Shown here: positions 32,357 through 42,211 of the stretch, one piece after another
How positions within the stretch are numbered: position 1 is the stretch's first letter
Layout of the letters: every line of letters begins with the position of its first letter
DNA from: an uncultured Phascolarctobacterium sp.
Lineage (GTDB): Bacteria; Bacillota; Negativicutes; Acidaminococcales; Acidaminococcaceae
Direction of reading: 5' to 3'
Assembly: GCA_949288065.1 (NCBI GenBank)
Contig: CASEIL010000002.1
Location: forward strand, 124,001-188,000
DNA length: 64,000 nucleotides
Notes under the pieces: generated by a model
What the model was told of the DNA's origin: nothing
The model's input: only the letters and a program-made list of their open reading frames with translations
The model's database searches: none
Translations under genes and position numbers: made by a program

Positions 32357-34442
32357 TACCCAAATATCTCCTTTGCCACTTCTGTAAATAAGGCATTAAC
32401 AAATTAAGTACAATAACGGCGCAAATGCCGATTAAAGCGCCCAGCCAGTAACCGTCCAGCGCGCGCACATAACTCATAATAACAGGGGTGCGCATGTGGG
32501 CAAAGGTTTGCACCAGGCTGCCCTGCCCAATAACGGCGGCTGCCACCAGCACCATTTGCCACAAGCGCGGCGCTTTGTAATAAGCAGCGTAAGCCGCTAC
32601 AAAAAAGGCGGGATGCCCAATCATAAATTCCTTGGTACGCGGGCGCGCATACATCAGCTGCTCCAGCATGGCGCGCATTTTAAGCTCAATGCCCAAAACC
32701 GGCACGCCGGAGGTATGGCCGCTGCGGCCCACAAAAATATAAGCAACAAATGCCAGCACACCTAAAATAAAAAGGTGTTCCAGCCTGATATGCGTCGATA
32801 ACAAATAGCGTGCGTCAGCCAGCAGACCGCCGCCGGTTTTGCCGCCGAATACGTTAAAGCGTTTAACGTACCACAAAAGCATTAAAAGCACCGGCATAAT
32901 AAAGGTCAGCTTAACGCCGCGGTAAATGTCAATTTCCAAAAAGAAGCGTACATCGCCCAGCAGTGCGGAAATCATCGCCGCGCCGCACAGCGACATTAAA
33001 ACGGCCAGACCCAGCTGTACCGTGGTGCGCATAATAAACTGCACCATGCATTTGCAGCGCACCTTAACGCTTCCCCACCACTCAATAATTACAATCATCG
33101 AAAGTACAGGGAACACGCAGGCGGAAGCAAAAGCCAAAGCCTGCCTCAAGAGCGGCGACTGCGCCTTTAACAGCAGGCACGCCACGCACAGACCAGAAGA
33201 CGCCATGATAATGTTCTGCCATTTAAACGGCAAAAAGCCAAATGTAAGGCTTACATACATCCAGCAGGCCGCCACAACAGCCAGCGCCGGTAAAATCAGC
33301 AGCTTTTTATCGGGGAAATAGCCCGTTGCACTGCCGTCCGGGTTAGTAAACACATCGCTGGTGCCCAGCTTAAAGCCGCGCGCCTTAACGTCGGCAGCAA
33401 TGCTGCTTACATAATCAAGGTTCAGTTCTAAAATATCCTGCCCGTTCTGCGGCAGCATAAAGGGTTTAATGTAGTTAATGCGGATGTTGCGTTCTTCATC
33501 GGTTAATGCCCAGCGGCGCAGCGCCTCCGGCATTTTCAGCTTACGCTGCTCATCCTGCCCGATGATGTAGGAACGCGCTACCTGGTAATCCATTTTTTCC
33601 GCCAGCGGGATAAGCCCTTCCATCGGGGCAAATTGCAGCTGCGTGTAATGCTCCACCATGCCGAAAACCATGTTGTGGCTTTTCAGCTTTTCTGCCATAT
33701 AATCCAGCTTATCGGGGAAGCCTACAACTTCCTTGCCGCAGCCAATGTAGGAAACGACGTTGGCGCCGGAAGCATCAATGCGCTCAAACACGCTGTCAAT
33801 CTGCTTTTCCGTTACCGGCAGGTAGTTTTGCGGGCGGACGATAACATTAAAGCCTGCGTTGGCCACCTTTTGCATTTCTTCGGTAGAAAGGCCGAGCGGC
33901 GCCTGCATTAACGGCTGCTTGGTATCGTAGTTATCCTTTTCAAGGATGCGCGGGTCGCCCAGCACACGGATAATGCGCGGGTTTTCGCTGACAACTTTAA
34001 TGCGGCTGTCTGCATAACGCAGGTGCAGGTCCTCCTCCACCTCTTTAAAGGTTACGGGCGAACTGCCGCTCGTGATGTAAACAGCGTCGGCAATAACCTT
34101 ATCCTTCATAACAGGTGCAAACCTGCCGCCGGTGCCGTTTACGCCGTCCTGCAAAAGCTCGCGCCCGGTTACGGCATACACCAGCCCCTTGTCGTTCAGC
34201 TTCTGCAAGGTAGTGTCAAAAACTATCAGCGAGGTTACGCCGGCATCCTTAAACTGGTGCAGCACATCGTCAAACGGCAGGCCTTCCCAGGCAGCCAGCT
34301 GCTGCAAGCCTTCGTATTCCATCGCCATTTCTACGGTTTTATTTTGTTCTTCTATCTGGTACCTGGTGTAGTTAAGCCACAAAGCGCCCACAAGCCCGAT
34401 GAGCATAACTATAATCAGCACAGGATTAAAACGGCTTTTCAT
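32349..34442 (-). CDS. DUF5693 membrane protein
   Basis: A 697-residue protein. One N-terminal transmembrane helix is followed by a soluble domain of about 350 residues ('EYEGLQQLAAWEGLPFDDVLHQFKDAGVTSLIVFDTTLQKL' to 'VKARGFKLGTSDVF'). The C-terminal half is polytopic, with about eight helices. This is the DUF5693 arrangement, and the gene is regularly a neighbour of csaB. The extracytoplasmic domain has a TIM-barrel-like or deacetylase-like feel, but I see no catalytic residues. ATG 34442 follows GGTGGAG. A role in exporting or modifying the pyruvylated wall polymer is inferred from the neighbour. Confidence 0.85.
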   Translation of the reverse strand: MKSRFNPVLIIVMLIGLVGALWLNYTRYQIEEQNKTVEMAMEYEGLQQLAAWEGLPFDDVLHQFKDAGVTSLIVFDTTLQKLNDKGLVYAVTGRELLQDGVNGTGGRFAPVMKDKVIADAVYITSGSSPVTFKEVEEDLHLRYADSRIKVVSENPRIIRVLGDPRILEKDNYDTKQPLMQAPLGLSTEEMQKVANAGFNVIVRPQNYLPVTEKQIDSVFERIDASGANVVSYIGCGKEVVGFPDKLDYMAEKLKSHNMVFGMVEHYTQLQFAPMEGLIPLAEKMDYQVARSYIIGQDEQRKLKMPEALRRWALTDEERNIRINYIKPFMLPQNGQDILELNLDYVSSIAADVKARGFKLGTSDVFTNPDGSATGYFPDKKLLILPALAVVAACWMYVSLTFGFLPFKWQNIIMASSGLCVACLLLKAQSPLLRQALAFASACVFPVLSMIVIIEWWGSVKVRCKCMVQFIMRTTVQLGLAVLMSLCGAAMISALLGDVRFFLEIDIYRGVKLTFIMPVLLMLLWYVKRFNVFGGKTGGGLLADARYLLSTHIRLEHLFILGVLAFVAYIFVGRSGHTSGVPVLGIELKMRAMLEQLMYARPRTKEFMIGHPAFFVAAYAAYYKAPRLWQMVLVAAAVIGQGSLVQTFAHMRTPVIMSYVRALDGYWLGALIGICAVIVLNLLMPYLQKWQRRYLGNE

Positions 34443-34468
34443 CGCTATCTCCACCCATTAGCCCGTAA

Positions 34469-35579
34469 TTAAAGTTTCTTTTGCTGCGACCTTAAATAAG
34501 CCTCAATAAACATATCCAGCCCGCCGTCCATTACGGCCTGCACGTTGCCGGTTTCCGCGCCGGTGCGGTGGTCTTTAACCATTTTATACGGCTGGAAAAC
34601 ATAGGAGCGTATCTGGCTGCCCCATTCAATATCCTGATAATCACCGGCAATATCGTTTTTCAGCGCTTCCTGTTTAGCGCGTTCATATTCATATAATTTG
34701 GCGCGCAAAAGCTGCATGCAGCGTTCGCGGTTCTGAATCTGCGAGCGTTCGTTCTGGCACTGCACGATAATGCCCGTCGGTATGTGCGTCATGCGCACGG
34801 CGGAGCTTGTTTTGTTAACGTGCTGGCCGCCTGCGCCGCTGGCACGGTAGGTATCAACCTTCAAATCGGAAGGGTCAATTTTAATATCGACGGTGTCGTC
34901 CAGTTCCGGCATAACGTCAACCGCCGCAAAGGAAGTATGACGGCGTGCGTTAGCGTCAAACGGGGAGATGCGCACCAGGCGGTGTACGCCCTTTTCGCTG
35001 CGCAGATAGCCGTAAGCGTTGTGCCCGTTAATTTGCAGCGTAGCGCTTTTAACGCCTGCTTCATCGCCCGGCAGATAGTCCAGCATTTCAATCTGGAAGC
35101 CTTCGCGCTCGGCATAGCGGGTAAACATGCGCAAAAGCATGCTCGTCCAGTCCTGCGCTTCCGTGCCGCCTGCACCGGCGTGCAGCGTTAAAATGGCATT
35201 GTTGGCGTCGTATTCACCGTTCAGCAGCATGCCAAGCTCTAAATGCTCAATCTCTGCCTTAGCGGCTGCCAAACCCTCTTCAAGCTCGCTCTCAAGCCCT
35301 GCTTCCGGGTCTTCCATAGCCAGCTCTACCATTACTTCCAAATCGTCCAGCCTTTGTTCAAGGTTGTGTACGGTTTCCACCTCAGCCTTAAGCTGGGTTA
35401 CAGCCTGCGCGGTTTTCTGCGCGGCATCAGGGTCGTCCCAAAAATCGGGCGCACCCATTTTATGTTCTAATTCAGCAATGCGGTCCTCTTTGGCAGCGAC
35501 GTCAAAGAGATCCCCTCATTTCCTCTAATTTTTGCTTTAATGCGGATATTTCCGGTTTGTATTCCTCTATCAGCACCAA
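34469..35579 (-). CDS. prfB: Peptide chain release factor 2 with programmed +1 frameshift
   Basis: RF2 recognises UGA and UAA stop codons. The gene is split between two frames. The short first frame starts at TTG 35579 (or GTG 35576) after GAAGGG and ends at TGA 35502-35504. The main frame continues to 34469. At the junction the sequence AGGGGA..CTT TGA C is the canonical autoregulatory frameshift site with its internal Shine-Dalgarno. The catalytic GGQ is in 'RASGAGGQHVNKTSSAVRMTH'. The frameshift is genuine rather than a sequencing error. The gene lies between secA and DUF5693. Confidence 0.96.
35500..35516 (-). promoter_or_regulatory. RF2 programmed +1 frameshift site
   Basis: AGGGGA (35511-35516, minus strand), then TCT CTT TGA C. 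The slow UGA codon and the upstream SD-like sequence cause +1 slippage when RF2 is scarce. Confidence 0.93.
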
Positions 35580-35625
35580 ATTCACATCCCTTCGTAGGTA
35601 ATTTTATTGTAATTTTTTGTTTTAA

Positions 35626-38148
35626 TTATTTATCCTTGCCGCAGCAGTTTTTATATTTTTTGCCGCTGCCGCATGGGCACGGGTCGTTGCGGCCCGGTTC
35701 TTCCTTTTTAACCACAGGCTGTTTGGTTCCTTCGTCCTGCGCGTTGGTGGAAGCGTTTTCAAGGCGGTCCTCAACCTTCGGCTGGGTAATTACGTTTACG
35801 CGGTAAATGTAGCGTACAACGTCGTCCTGAATAGCGTCAATCATCGCCTGGAACATATCATAGGCTTCAAATTTATATTCAACCAGCGGGTCTTTCTGGC
35901 CGTAAGCACGCAGGCCCACGCCCTCGCGCAGCATATCCATGGCGTCGAGGTGTTCCATCCAGTGGTTGTCCACAACCTTCAGCATTACCAGGTTTTCCAG
36001 CTCGCGCATCAGCTCCGGCGTAATAGCGGCTTCGCGCTCTGCGTAATGCTCGTCGGCAACCTTATGCAGGTATTCCTCCAGCTCTTCGCGGCTGAGGTTC
36101 TGCAAATATTCAACAGTCAAAAGTCCGCGCGGAGCGTAAAACTCTTCGGCGTAGTTAATAAGTGCCTGCAAATCCCAGTCCTCGGAATATACTTCCGGCG
36201 GAGCATACATAGCCATAGTGCGGTCCACAACTTTATGCACCATTTCCATAATGGTATCGCGCAGGTTTGCCTGATGCAGAATTTTGCGGCGCTGGCTGTA
36301 AATAACCTCGCGCTGCTGGTTCATTACGTTATCGTATTCCAGAACCTGCTTACGGATGGTAAAGTTGCGCGCTTCTACCTTCTTCTGTGCAGATTCAATG
36401 GACTTGGTTACCAGCTTGTGCTCAATCGGCTCGTCCTCTTCCATGCCCAGCTTGTCCATAATGCCGGAGATGTTGTCGCTGCCGAACAGGCGCATCAAAT
36501 CGTCCTCCAAAGAAAGGAAGAATTTGGAAGAGCCCGGGTCGCCCTGACGGGCGCAGCGTCCGCGCAGCTGGTTATCAATGCGGCGGCTTTCGTGGCGTTC
36601 GGTGCCGATGATGTGAAGGCCGCCCAGCTCAGGCACGCCGTCGCCCAGCACAATGTCGGTACCGCGGCCTGCCATGTTGGTGGCAATGGTTACAGCGCCG
36701 TACTGGCCAGCGTGCGAGATAATCTCCGCTTCTTTTTCGTGGTACTTCGCGTTCAATACGTTGTGGGCAATGCCGCGGCGTTTCAGCATGGCGCTCAGCT
36801 CTTCGCTCTGCGCGATAGAGGTTGTGCCAACCAGTACCGGGCGGCCAGATTTATGGCATTCTTCAATTTCCGCAACGGCGGCTTTGTATTTAGCGCGTTT
36901 GGTTTTATAAATAACGTCCGGATAGTCGATACGAATCATCGGCTTGTTGGTCGGGATAACGATAACGTCCAGGCCGTAAATCTTCTGGAACTCCTGCTCT
37001 TCCGTTTTAGCCGTGCCGGTCATGCCGCTCAGCTTGTTGTACATACGGAAGTAGTTCTGGAAGGTAATGGTTGCCAGCGTCTGGCTTTCGCGCTCTACCT
37101 TTACGCCCTCTTTGGCTTCAATAGCCTGATGCAGGCCTTCGGAGAAACGGCGGCCGAACATTAAGCGGCCGGTAAATTCATCGACGATAATAACCTGCCC
37201 GTCCTTAACAACGTAGTCCTTATCGCGGTGCATAATGGCTTTCGCTTTTAAAGCGCACATTAAATGGTGCGAGAAATCCACGCCGTGTTCAGCATCGTAC
37301 AGGTTGGAAATGCCCAGCATTTTTTCCGCTTTGGCAATACCTGCTTCCGTCGGTGCAACGGTTTTCAGCTTTTCGTCAACGGTATAATCCTCGCCCTCGT
37401 TCATGTTGGCAACAACGTGCGCCAGCACGCGGTACAAATCGGTAGATTTTTCGCCCGGGCCGGAAATAATCAGCGGGGTACGCGCCTCGTCGATTAAGAT
37501 ACTGTCAACCTCATCGACGATACAGTAATTCAGCTCGCGCTGTACCATCTGGTTTTCGTCAACAACCATGTTGTCGCGCAGGTAGTCAAAGCCGAACTCG
37601 TTGTTGGTGCCGTAGGTAATATCGGCAGCATAGGCAGCCTTGCGGTCGGGGTAATCCATGTCGTGCACAATAAGGCCTACGCTCAGCCCCAGCGCTTTAT
37701 AAATGCGGCCCATGTCCTCGCTGTCGCGGCGGGCCAGGTAATCGTTAACGGTTACAACGTGCACGCCCTTGCCGGTAAGCGCATTTAAGTATGCAGGCAG
37801 GGTTGCCACAAGGGTTTTGCCTTCGCCGGTGCGCATCTCGGCAATTTTGCCGCGGTGCAGCACGCAGCCGCCGATAAGCTGAACATCAAAATGGCGCATG
37901 CCGGTAATACGTTTACTGGTTTCGCGCACAACAGCAAAAGCCTCCGGCAGAATATCGTCAAGAGTTTCGCCCTTGGCAAGGCGCAGCTTAAATTCGCTGG
38001 TTTTTGCAGCCAGGTTAGCCGAGCTTAACGACTGCATTTCAGGCTCCAAGGCATTGATTTTATCAACAATGACCTGAATTTCTTTTAATTCCTTGGCATT
38101 CGGGTCACCAAAAATCTTTTTCAATAAGCTTTCGAGCAACACTCTCAC
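35626..38148 (-). CDS. secA: Preprotein translocase ATPase SecA
   Basis: An 840-residue ATPase driving Sec-dependent protein export. Walker A is 'MRTGEGKT', the DEAD-like box '[20 protein letters not shown]', and motif VI '[21 protein letters not shown]'. The C-terminal zinc-binding SEC-C motif '[14 protein letters not shown]' is present. It heads the long envelope operon. A strong promoter lies 40-70 bases upstream. Confidence 0.98.
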   Translation of the reverse strand: MRVLLESLLKKIFGDPNAKELKEIQVIVDKINALEPEMQSLSSANLAAKTSEFKLRLAKGETLDDILPEAFAVVRETSKRITGMRHFDVQLIGGCVLHRGKIAEMRTGEGKTLVATLPAYLNALTGKGVHVVTVNDYLARRDSEDMGRIYKALGLSVGLIVHDMDYPDRKAAYAADITYGTNNEFGFDYLRDNMVVDENQMVQRELNYCIVDEVDSILIDEARTPLIISGPGEKSTDLYRVLAHVVANMNEGEDYTVDEKLKTVAPTEAGIAKAEKMLGISNLYDAEHGVDFSHHLMCALKAKAIMHRDKDYVVKDGQVIIVDEFTGRLMFGRRFSEGLHQAIEAKEGVKVERESQTLATITFQNYFRMYNKLSGMTGTAKTEEQEFQKIYGLDVIVIPTNKPMIRIDYPDVIYKTKRAKYKAAVAEIEECHKSGRPVLVGTTSIAQSEELSAMLKRRGIAHNVLNAKYHEKEAEIISHAGQYGAVTIATNMAGRGTDIVLGDGVPELGGLHIIGTERHESRRIDNQLRGRCARQGDPGSSKFFLSLEDDLMRLFGSDNISGIMDKLGMEEDEPIEHKLVTKSIESAQKKVEARNFTIRKQVLEYDNVMNQQREVIYSQRRKILHQANLRDTIMEMVHKVVDRTMAMYAPPEVYSEDWDLQALINYAEEFYAPRGLLTVEYLQNLSREELEEYLHKVADEHYAEREAAITPELMRELENLVMLKVVDNHWMEHLDAMDMLREGVGLRAYGQKDPLVEYKFEAYDMFQAMIDAIQDDVVRYIYRVNVITQPKVEDRLENASTNAQDEGTKQPVVKKEEPGRNDPCPCGSGKKYKNCCGKDK

Positions 38149-38190
38149 TCCTTAAATTTCCGTGTTTTATAAACACTATACTAATGTATA

Positions 38191-38219
38191 ATTTTATCAA
38201 AATAGCAGCAAAAAGTCAA
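38191..38219 (-). promoter_or_regulatory. secA promoter
   Basis: TTGACT (38214-38219) and TAAAAT (38191-38196) on the minus strand are 17 nt apart. The -35 overlaps the base of the hpf terminator. Confidence 0.7.
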
Positions 38220-38240
38220 AAGCCCGGGAGCTTTGTCCCG
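38217..38240. terminator. Terminator after hpf
   Basis: AAAAGCCCGGGA pairs with TCCCGGGCTTTTTT; T-rich tails occur on both strands. Confidence 0.85.
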
Positions 38241-38266
38241 GGCTTTTTTGTGAAATCAATGTAAAG

Positions 38267-38797
38267 TTATTTTAATTCCGGCTGTAAGAGGCCATAGTTG
38301 CCGTCTTTGCGGCGGTATACAACGTTTACTCCGCCATAGTCGGGGTCATAATATACGAAAAAGTCATGGTCCAGAAGGTTCATTTGCAGGATTGCTTCTT
38401 CAGCCGTCATCGGGTTCATCGAGAACTTCTTGTTCTTGATAATCTTGAATTCTTCTTCAGGCGCCGCTTCTACTTCGGGAGCAGGTACGGGCTCTACAAA
38501 GTTGCTGTATTTACGTTTGGCAAGGCGTGTTTTATATTTATGTACCTGGCGTTCGATTTTTTCTACAACCAAATCAATGGAAGAGTACATGTCTTTCGTG
38601 GTTTCCTGTGCCCTGATTAAAATGCCGCTGGCAGGAACGGTAATTTCAACGATATGGTTGCCTTTTTCAACCTTCAGCACCGCGCTGATGTCGCCGACAG
38701 TTTTAAACTGGCGCGTAATTTTCGTAATTTTCTTTTCCACATACTCTTTGAGCGCCGGAGTTACAACAATGTTCTTTCCTCTTACGTTAACGTTCAT
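38267..38797 (-). CDS. hpf: Ribosome hibernation-promoting factor, long form
   Basis: A 176-residue protein that dimerises 70S ribosomes into inactive 100S particles. The N-terminal HPF domain ('VRGKNIVVTPALKEYVEKKITKITRQF') is joined by an acidic linker to the C-terminal dimerisation domain ('FSMNPMTAEEAILQMNLLDHDFFVYYDPDYGGVNVVYRRKDGNYGLLQPE'). AGGAGGG precedes the ATG. The gene has its own promoter and terminator, and its 5' leader folds into two hairpins. Confidence 0.95.
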   Translation of the reverse strand: MNVNVRGKNIVVTPALKEYVEKKITKITRQFKTVGDISAVLKVEKGNHIVEITVPASGILIRAQETTKDMYSSIDLVVEKIERQVHKYKTRLAKRKYSNFVEPVPAPEVEAAPEEEFKIIKNKKFSMNPMTAEEAILQMNLLDHDFFVYYDPDYGGVNVVYRRKDGNYGLLQPELK

Positions 38798-38819
38798 AAA
38801 TTATCCCTCCTTAATCCCG

Positions 38820-38878
38820 AGGTTCGGGATAACAAACATCTTTGTTTGTTATTATATGTATTCGGCAAAGTATTTAAA
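38820..38878 (-). promoter_or_regulatory. hpf promoter and hairpin leader
   Basis: TTTAAA (38873-38878) and TATAAT (38851-38856) on the minus strand are 16 nt apart. ATAACAAACA and TGTTTGTTAT form a perfect 10-bp inverted repeat at 38829-38852, touching the -10 element, and ATCCCGA/TCGGGAT forms a second hairpin just before the ribosome binding site. Confidence 0.55.
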
Positions 38879-38885
38879 ACTCCTG

Positions 38886-38936
38886 CAAAAAATTACAAAA
38901 ACTCGTGCAAAAAAGTCTTTTTTCTGCACGAGTTTA
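38886..38936 (-). terminator. Terminator of the amino-acid ABC transporter operon
   Basis: AAACTCGTGCA and TGCACGAGTTT arms are followed on the minus strand by TTGTAATTTTTT. Confidence 0.8.
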
Positions 38937-38963
38937 CAGTTTGATAAATTTGTAACAATTTGC

Positions 38964-39695
38964 TTATAAAATTTTGGAGAGGAAGCTGCGGGTACGCTCT
39001 TCCTTGGCATGCAAAAAGATGTCGTCCGGCGCGCCCTGCTCTAAAATTTTGCCGCCGTCAACAAACAGCACCCTGTCGCCCACCTCGCGGGCAAAGCCCA
39101 TTTCGTGGGTAACAACAACCATCGTCATGCCTTCGTTGGCAAGGTTTTTCATAACGTCCAGAACCTCTTTAATCATTTCCGGGTCAAGCGCAGAGGTCGG
39201 CTCATCAAACAGCAGCGCTTTCGGCTTCATCGCCAGCGCGCGCGCAATGGCCACGCGCTGCTGCTGCCCGCCGCTGAGCTGGTCAGGGTAGCTGTTAGCC
39301 TTGTCGGAAAGGCCTACCTTGCTCAAAAGTTCCATCGCTGTTTTTTCGGCCTCGCTGCGGCTGATGCCGCGCACTTTCATCGGCGCCAGCACAAGGTTTT
39401 CCAGCACCGTCATGTGCGGGAACAGGTTAAAACGCTGGAACACCATGCCTACTTCCTTGCGCACCTCGTTAATGTTGGCTTCGCCGTCCAGCTTAATGCC
39501 GTCCACCACAATGGTGCCCTCGGTAGGCTCTTCAAGGTAGTTCATGCAGCGCAGCAGGGTGCTTTTGCCGCTGCCGCTGGGCCCAATGATTACCACGACC
39601 TCTTTTTCGGCAATCGTTAAATCAATGCCGTTTAAAACATTCAGGCTGCCGTAATTTTTCTTCAGGCCGGTAATTTTAATCATTTCGCTTGTCAT
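38964..39695 (-). CDS. Polar amino-acid ABC transporter, ATP-binding protein
   Basis: A 243-residue ATPase of the GlnQ/ArtP type. Walker A is 'GPSGSGKST', the signature 'LSGGQQQR', and Walker B '[13 protein letters not shown]'. It overlaps the permease gene by 4 bases. Together with the permease and binding proteins upstream it imports a polar amino acid; specificity cannot be read here. Confidence 0.95.
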   Translation of the reverse strand: MTSEMIKITGLKKNYGSLNVLNGIDLTIAEKEVVVIIGPSGSGKSTLLRCMNYLEEPTEGTIVVDGIKLDGEANINEVRKEVGMVFQRFNLFPHMTVLENLVLAPMKVRGISRSEAEKTAMELLSKVGLSDKANSYPDQLSGGQQQRVAIARALAMKPKALLFDEPTSALDPEMIKEVLDVMKNLANEGMTMVVVTHEMGFAREVGDRVLFVDGGKILEQGAPDDIFLHAKEERTRSFLSKIL

Positions 39696-40348
39696 TTTGT
39701 TTCAAACCTCCGCTCCATCATTCCTACCAGGCGCGCAACCGTAAAGGTCATAATAAGGTAAATTACGGCAACAGCCAGCCAGATTTCAAAAGAAGCGTAG
39801 GTGCGGGCAATAATCAGCTGTCCGCGCCTTGTCAGCTCTTCAAAGCCGATAACGGAAACCAGTGAGGAATCCTTCAGCATGGCAATAAATTCGTTGCCGA
39901 GCGGCGGGATAATGCGTTTAAAGGCCTGCGGCATGATAACATAGCGCATCGTCTGGTACCAGGTCATGCCCAGCGAGCGGCCTGCTTCCATCTGCCCCTT
40001 ATCAATGGACTGGATGCCGGCGCGGAAAATTTCGGCAATGTACGCGCCGCTGTTAATGGAGCACGCGCAGATAGCGGCAAAGAACGGGTCGATACGCTGG
40101 CCGATAACGGTAGGTAGCGCAAAATATACCAGAAATATCTGCACCAAAAGCGGCGTGCCGCGGATAAAATCAACATAGCAGTTAGCGGCATAGCGCACCG
40201 GTTTAATGCTTGCCAGGCGTGCCACGCCGATAATCATACCTATTAAAAGGCCAAAGCCGACGCTTAAAGCGGTAATTTCGATTGTAATACCGGCGCCCGC
40301 CAGAAGAAGCGGTATTGCGTCCTCAATAATTGCAAAATTCAGTTCCAT
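39692..40348 (-). CDS. Polar amino-acid ABC transporter, permease
   Basis: A 218-residue inner-membrane protein with about five helices. It has the family pattern '[13 protein letters not shown]', '[20 protein letters not shown]' and the EAA loop '[35 protein letters not shown]'. It is coupled to the ATPase gene. An intercistronic hairpin separates it from the binding-protein gene. Confidence 0.95.
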   Translation of the reverse strand: MELNFAIIEDAIPLLLAGAGITIEITALSVGFGLLIGMIIGVARLASIKPVRYAANCYVDFIRGTPLLVQIFLVYFALPTVIGQRIDPFFAAICACSINSGAYIAEIFRAGIQSIDKGQMEAGRSLGMTWYQTMRYVIMPQAFKRIIPPLGNEFIAMLKDSSLVSVIGFEELTRRGQLIIARTYASFEIWLAVAVIYLIMTFTVARLVGMMERRFETK

Positions 40349-40380
40349 TAGCCTTAATTCCTTCCAGTAGTTTCAGCAAT

Positions 40381-40424
40381 AAATAAAATACGGGGCCACC
40401 CTCGTTACCGTTAGTGTACCCCGC
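40381..40424 (-). terminator. Intercistronic hairpin between binding protein and permease
   Basis: CGGGG..CAC pairs with GTG..CCCCG, followed on the minus strand by TATTTTATTTATT. Such partial terminators or stabilising hairpins allow more binding protein than permease to be made. Confidence 0.6.
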
Positions 40425-40439
40425 ATTCAGGCTCAATGC

Positions 40440-41219
40440 TTATTTTTTCACTTCACCGAACCAGGTTTTGTAAATCTTGTCATATTCGCCGTCTTTTTTC
40501 AGCTCAGCAAGGGCTTTGTTAATATCTGCCAGCAGTTTGGTGTTGTCTTTTTTAACGGCAATGCCATACTGTTCTGCTTCCATTACGTCGCCAACGGTTT
40601 TAGCAACTTCGCTGCCGCCCTGTGCCAGGTAATAACCGATAACCGGGCTGTCGTTAATTACTGCGTCAACGCCGCCGTTGGTCAGTTCCATAGCGGATTC
40701 GGTATTGGTGTTAAAGAGGGTAACGGTTGCATCTTTTACGCTGTTGGCTTTATCGGCGCCGGTGGTGCCAATCTGTGCAGCAATGCGTTTGCCAGCCAAA
40801 TCGTCGATGCTCTTAATATCGTTGTTGTCTTTTTTAACCATTACAATCAGGCCGGAAGTGTAGTACGGGTCGCTCATGCCTACGGCTTCTTTTCTTTCAT
40901 CGGTAATGCTCATGCCGGCAATGGCAACGTCGATGTTGCCGGTGTTCAGCGCCGGGATAAGAGCGTCAAAGCCCATGTTGGCAATTTCAACCTTGTAGCC
41001 CAGCTTTTTGCCGATAGCGCGGATTAAATCCATATCAAAGCCTGCCAGCTCGTCAGAGCCCTCTTTCTGGAACTCGAACGGTGCAAAAGTCGGTTCGGTT
41101 GCTACGCGCAGAACCTTAGCGGGTTCAGCCTTGGCTTCTTCCTTAGCGCCGCCGCAGCCGGCCACAGCCAGTGCCACAAGCAACATGGCAGACATCAAAA
41201 ACAGTAAATACTTTTTCAT
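40440..41219 (-). CDS. Amino-acid ABC transporter substrate-binding lipoprotein (copy 2)
   Basis: A 259-residue SBP_bac_3-type protein. The signal peptide ends in the lipobox VAGC ('LVALAVAGCGG'), followed by 'VLRVATEPTFAPFEF', 'GFDMDLIRAIGKKLGYKVEI' and 'GMSITDERKEAVGMSDPYYTSG'. ATG 41219 is 8 nt from AGGAGG. It is a close paralogue of the next protein upstream and lies directly before the permease, with its own promoter. Confidence 0.95.
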   Translation of the reverse strand: MKKYLLFLMSAMLLVALAVAGCGGAKEEAKAEPAKVLRVATEPTFAPFEFQKEGSDELAGFDMDLIRAIGKKLGYKVEIANMGFDALIPALNTGNIDVAIAGMSITDERKEAVGMSDPYYTSGLIVMVKKDNNDIKSIDDLAGKRIAAQIGTTGADKANSVKDATVTLFNTNTESAMELTNGGVDAVINDSPVIGYYLAQGGSEVAKTVGDVMEAEQYGIAVKKDNTKLLADINKALAELKKDGEYDKIYKTWFGEVKK

Positions 41220-41269
41220 AAACATAACCTCCTGCTGAATAAATTTGCGTTACTTTCATCTGTTAAAAT

Positions 41270-41298
41270 ATTATATCCCTAAAACAGCGGTTAAGCAA
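41270..41298 (-). promoter_or_regulatory. Promoter between the two binding-protein genes
   Basis: TATAAT (41270-41275) with TTGCTT (41293-41298) at 17-nt spacing on the minus strand. The -35 is weak. Confidence 0.45.
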
Positions 41299-41331
41299 CA
41301 AAAACTTTCAAAAAACCTGCATAAAAAATCA

Positions 41332-42108
41332 TTATTTTGCTTCGCCGAACCATTTATTGTAAATTTTATCAAATTCACCGTTCTGTTTCAGCTCGTTCAA
41401 CGCCTTGTTAATATCGGCAGCCAGCTTATCGTTGCCTTTTTTAACGGCAATACCGTAGTCCTCGGCGTTCAGCACCTCACCAACGGTTTTAGCGTATTCG
41501 CTGCCGCCCTGCGCCAAAAAGTATTTCAGCACCGGCGCGTCGTTAATAACGGCGTCAGCCGCACCGTTTTTCATTTCCAAAACTGCGCTGCCGTTATCGT
41601 TAAACGCAGTAACCTTTGCGCCCTCAACCTTTTCGGCACGGAAAGCGCCGGTAGTGCCAATCTGCACGGCAATGCGCTTGCCTTTTAAATCGTCAATGCT
41701 CTTAATATCGTTGTTGTCCTTCGGCACCATAACCAGTAAGCCGGATTTATAATACGGGTCGGAGAAAATTACCTGCTGTTTGCGCTCTTCGGTAATGCTC
41801 ATGCCTGCCAGCGCCACGTCAATGTTATCAGCCTGCAAGGCAGGGATTAAAGCGTCAAAGCCCATCGCGCTGATTTCAACCTTGTAGCCCAGCTGCTTGC
41901 CGATAGCGCGGATTAAATCCATGTCAAAGCCGGTAAATTCGTCAGAGCCATCAGCCTGCATTTCAAACGGGGCAAACGAAGGCTCCGTGCCCACGCGCAA
42001 AACCTTTGCGCCGCCGTCAGCCGCTTTCTCCTCACTGCCGCCGCAGCCTGCCGTAACAAGCGCCAGCGCCAGCATCGCCGTCATCAATAATGCCAAAAAT
42101 TTTTTCAT
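41332..42108 (-). CDS. Amino-acid ABC transporter substrate-binding lipoprotein (copy 1)
   Basis: A 258-residue paralogue of the downstream binding protein, with lipobox TAGC ('LVTAGCGG') and the same conserved segments ('VLRVGTEPSFAPFEM', 'GFDMDLIRAIGKQLGYKVEI', 'GMSITEERKQQVIFSDPYYKSG'). ATG 42108 follows GGAGGGGG. The two copies differ in their ligand-pocket regions, so they may deliver different amino acids to one permease. Duplication of the binding protein is seen directly; the functional split is inferred. Confidence 0.95.
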   Translation of the reverse strand: MKKFLALLMTAMLALALVTAGCGGSEEKAADGGAKVLRVGTEPSFAPFEMQADGSDEFTGFDMDLIRAIGKQLGYKVEISAMGFDALIPALQADNIDVALAGMSITEERKQQVIFSDPYYKSGLLVMVPKDNNDIKSIDDLKGKRIAVQIGTTGAFRAEKVEGAKVTAFNDNGSAVLEMKNGAADAVINDAPVLKYFLAQGGSEYAKTVGEVLNAEDYGIAVKKGNDKLAADINKALNELKQNGEFDKIYNKWFGEAK

Positions 42109-42164
42109 TGAAAGTACCCCCTCCAAGGTTCTGCCCTAAGGCATTAGTATAATAAAATATATTA

Positions 42165-42211
42165 TAAAACTAAAAGCCCTTCTGCACAAGCAAAATTATG
42201 CAAAAAAGGCT
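42165..42211 (-). terminator. Terminator of the structured RNA gene
   Basis: AGCC..TTTTGCA (42199-42211) pairs with TGCAGAAGGGCT (42175-42186) on the minus strand with G-U pairs, followed by TTTAGTTTT. Confidence 0.6.

Noticed and set aside
35459-35510. Frameshift error at the start of prfB
   Set aside because: The site is the canonical programmed frameshift with SD-like AGGGGA and CTT TGA C, not a sequencing fault.
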